Assembly (NCBI GenBank): GCA_964544295.1
Contig: CAZJBJ010000171.1
Location: 1-7,126 of the forward strand
Source: JAENVU01 sp964544295
GTDB lineage: Bacteria; Actinomycetota; Acidimicrobiia; IMCC26256; JAENVU01
DNA: 7,126 bases
Direction: 5' to 3'
In this document: in pieces, positions 5,420 to 7,126 of the stretch
Layout of the letters: the number at the start of each line of letters is the position of its first letter
Numbering within the stretch: the stretch's first letter is position 1
Program-made: the position numbers and the translations under genes
Notes under the pieces: generated by a model
What the model was told of the DNA's origin: nothing
The model's input: the letters and a program-made list of their open reading frames with translations, nothing else
The model's database searches: none

Positions 5420-6073
5420 ATGGAGGACGACGGCGAACTGTTGGAGGACGCGCGGGTCGCCGCCAGCAATTCACTGCGCGACCTGAATCATGCCTTCGTG
5501 CGCGCGCACCCCACGGACGACGCGATCTATGCGGAGATCCAGGAGCGGGCCACGGCGTTGACCGAAGTGCTCGACGCCGCGCCGCGTCGGAACCGGCTGG
5601 AGATGATGCAGGCGGCGCGCGATCGCCACGGGGGCACGTTTCCCGTCGGCATCGCCGCGGGCGGCTTCAACGACCGGGCCGTCGCGGGGCTCGCGAATCC
5701 GGGTGCCGTCGACATCGAGGTGGAACCGGGTGGCGACGAGGTCGTCGCCCGGATCTTCTTCCGGAAGGGCTTCGAGGGGCCGCCGGGCCGGACCCACGGC
5801 GGGATCGTCGCCGCCGCCTTCGACGACGTGACCGGCTTCATCATCGGACGCATCGGCCAACCCGCGTTCACCGGGGAGCTGACCGTGCGCTTCGTCGGCC
5901 CGGTGCCGATCGAGACGCCCATTGAAATGCGCGCCCGGCTCGACGGTCAGGAACGGCGGAAACTCTTCATCAGCGCCGAGGCCACCGCGAACGGCGAAGT
6001 GGTGGCCACGTGCAAGGCGATCTACATCACCATCGATCCGAGTCTGTTCGCGGCCGCCCCCGACCCCCGCTGA
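5420..6073 (+). CDS. PaaI-type hotdog-fold acyl-CoA thioesterase
   Basis: This 217-residue cytoplasmic protein probably hydrolyses acyl-CoA thioesters to the acid and CoA. The hotdog core is C-terminal, from about residue 95 to 206. It contains FEGPPGRTHGGIVAAAFDD (118-136), where His126-Gly-Gly and the acidic pair Asp135-Asp136 occupy the catalytic-loop and helix positions of the family, then the strand TGELTVRFVGPVPIETP (151-167) typical of 4HBT/PaaI enzymes. A helical, acidic N-terminal extension of about 90 residues precedes the core. Such extensions occur in actinobacterial members and in the THEM4-like group. The ATG at 5420 follows the dehydrogenase stop by 2 bp with its own ribosome binding site, so both should be made from one mRNA. 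In that context it may release CoA from an acid formed downstream of the aldehyde (inference). It converges on the sulfotransferase with a 15-bp gap and no evident terminator. Confidence 0.87.
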   Translation: MEDDGELLEDARVAASNSLRDLNHAFVRAHPTDDAIYAEIQERATALTEVLDAAPRRNRLEMMQAARDRHGGTFPVGIAAGGFNDRAVAGLANPGAVDIEVEPGGDEVVARIFFRKGFEGPPGRTHGGIVAAAFDDVTGFIIGRIGQPAFTGELTVRFVGPVPIETPIEMRARLDGQERRKLFISAEATANGEVVATCKAIYITIDPSLFAAAPDPR

Positions 6074-6088
6074 GGCGTCGGGCGCCGA

Positions 6089-7126
6089 TCAGTCCAGGGG
6101 CTCGTTGGGGACTTCGAAGTACTCCTGGTACCGCCGGGCGCGCTCGCGCATCTCGGGTTGGTCGAGGCCGGTGGCTTCCCAGGTGTACGCATGGACGCCG
6201 TGCGCACCCTTCGGGTTGGCGGCCAGGTAGTCGCGCATCCGTTGTTCGGTCGCGTTGGTGAGTTCGAGGCCGAGCGCGTCGTAGATCTGGCCGATCGTTC
6301 CGAAGGGATCGATCATGAACTCCGCGAACTGCAGGTCGACGACGCGATCCGGGTCGACGATGCCCTGCTCGCGGGCGTCGACGGAACGGTCCAGGCCGTC
6401 GATGATGTACTCGGCGAACTCGGTGGCCGCTTCGGGGATCGTGGTGTGGTCGGTGGCGAGTTCGCGCAGTTTCGCGACCAGGGAGCTGATGGACGCGAGG
6501 ATCCGGAGCGGATCACGGTGGGTCTGGACCAGGAGCGCGTTCGGGTACTCGGTCAGGAGCGCGGGGAGCGACCAGATGTGTCCGGGTGACTTCAGGACCC
6601 ATTGATCGGTGGGATGGTGGGACTGCAGGTGCTGAAGGAAGATCCGGTGCCACTCGTAGAGCGGTGCCATGTCCGCCTCGTGCAGGAGCCACCGGCCGTA
6701 CGACGGGACCCGGTAGGTGGTCGGGAAGATCATGGACCGGAACTCCGATCCGGTGATCCGGACGCATTCCTGGGGAAGCTGCGCGCCCATCGGGTGCATC
6801 GCGCGGAACTCGGGGAGGACAAGGTCGACCATGTCGAGCGTCGCGTCGACCTCGGCGATGCGGGGGTCGGTCGCGTACGTCGCCGTCTCGGGCGGTGGAC
6901 ACGGCCGATCGACCTCCCAGGTCAATGGCACCCGCGTCGCGGGGTCGAGCGCGAGGAGGTCGTGCAGGATCGTCGTGCCGGTCCGACCCTGGCCGACGAT
7001 CACGATGGGCGGGACGATGTCGGCGGCGGCGATCTCGGGGTGCCGCGTGCGTTCCTCGGTGATCATGAGCCGGTCGCGCAGGTACCCGGTCAGCTCACCC
7101 GGGACCATGGCCGCGCCGATGTCGTT
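6089..7126 (-). CDS. Sulfotransferase family protein (Sulfotransf_3), N-terminus beyond right edge
   Basis: A 345-residue fragment is visible, and the frame is still open at the edge. The first ATG in view is at 7108, but residues before it (NDIGAA) continue the helical segment that precedes the RHPEI block in this family, so the true start probably lies outside. Counting from that Met: the strand and P-loop-like VIVGQGRTGTT (36-46) form the 5'-phosphosulfate loop for PAPS; WVLKSPGHIW (170-179) includes the conserved Lys173; and THRDPLRILASISSL (196-210) carries the 3'-phosphate-binding Arg198 and Ser206. The C-terminal HAYTWEATGL block and acidic end are typical of the actinobacterial members. 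The expected reaction is sulfate transfer from PAPS to a hydroxyl of a small molecule or lipid; members of this group often lack a known substrate. It converges on the thioesterase and is probably a separate transcription unit. Confidence 0.87.
   Translation of the reverse strand, partial: NDIGAAMVPGELTGYLRDRLMITEERTRHPEIAAADIVPPIVIVGQGRTGTTILHDLLALDPATRVPLTWEVDRPCPPPETATYATDPRIAEVDATLDMVDLVLPEFRAMHPMGAQLPQECVRITGSEFRSMIFPTTYRVPSYGRWLLHEADMAPLYEWHRIFLQHLQSHHPTDQWVLKSPGHIWSLPALLTEYPNALLVQTHRDPLRILASISSLVAKLRELATDHTTIPEAATEFAEYIIDGLDRSVDAREQGIVDPDRVVDLQFAEFMIDPFGTIGQIYDALGLELTNATEQRMRDYLAANPKGAHGVHAYTWEATGLDQPEMRERARRYQEYFEVPNEPLD

Noticed and set aside
4230..5474. Minus-strand open frame of 414 codons antisense to the alcohol dehydrogenase
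   Set aside because: Its protein is an Arg/His/Asp-rich jumble with no family motif, while the plus strand encodes a complete zinc dehydrogenase with all ligands. Long antisense frames are expected in high-GC DNA.
6074..6088. Terminator between the convergent thioesterase and sulfotransferase
   Set aside because: Only a four-pair GGCG/CGCC stem can be drawn and there is no T-tract.

Overview
This is a high-GC stretch with tightly packed genes, G/C-rich third codon positions, GTG starts and TANNNT-type -10 boxes sitting just upstream of start codons. That suggests an actinobacterium. The gene content (GT-C arabinosyltransferase-like protein, OafA-type acyltransferase, amidohydrolase-2, HheG-like SDR, Zn alcohol dehydrogenase, PaaI-type thioesterase, Sulfotransf_3 protein) fits Mycobacteriales or Acidimicrobiia. 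The resemblance of the SDR to the halohydrin dehalogenase HheG of Ilumatobacter leans toward Acidimicrobiia, but this rests on memory, without an alignment.

Layout. (1) 1-1799 is an envelope module. A polytopic glycosyltransferase runs leftward off the window (start at 447), and a membrane O-acyltransferase runs rightward from 471, only 23 bp away. (2) 1826-3067 is an amidohydrolase-2 metal hydrolase. It appears to have its own promoter, with a -10 box placed for a leaderless mRNA and a 6-6-6 inverted repeat just upstream that looks like an operator. (3) 3068-3480 is a spacer with a possible hairpin terminator and an 80-residue ORF of unknown function that has a good ribosome binding site. 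(4) 3481-4233 (minus) is an SDR-fold protein whose active site has the Ser-Tyr-Arg pattern of halohydrin dehalogenases rather than the Ser-Tyr-Lys and Gly-rich motifs of NAD(P)H-dependent SDRs. (5) 4311-6073 is a two-gene operon, Zn-dependent alcohol dehydrogenase then hotdog thioesterase, separated by 2 bp and divergent from the SDR. (6) 6089-7126 (minus) is a sulfotransferase cut by the right edge.

Genes 1826-6073 read as accessory catabolism. A haloalcohol/epoxide enzyme, an alcohol dehydrogenase, an acyl-CoA thioesterase and a metal hydrolase could process one unusual alcohol or halogenated substrate, but the shared pathway is inference. The best lead is the halohydrin dehalogenase-like protein and the 77-bp divergent control region it shares with the alcohol dehydrogenase. 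I saw no RNA genes, CRISPR array, insertion sequence or phage gene.
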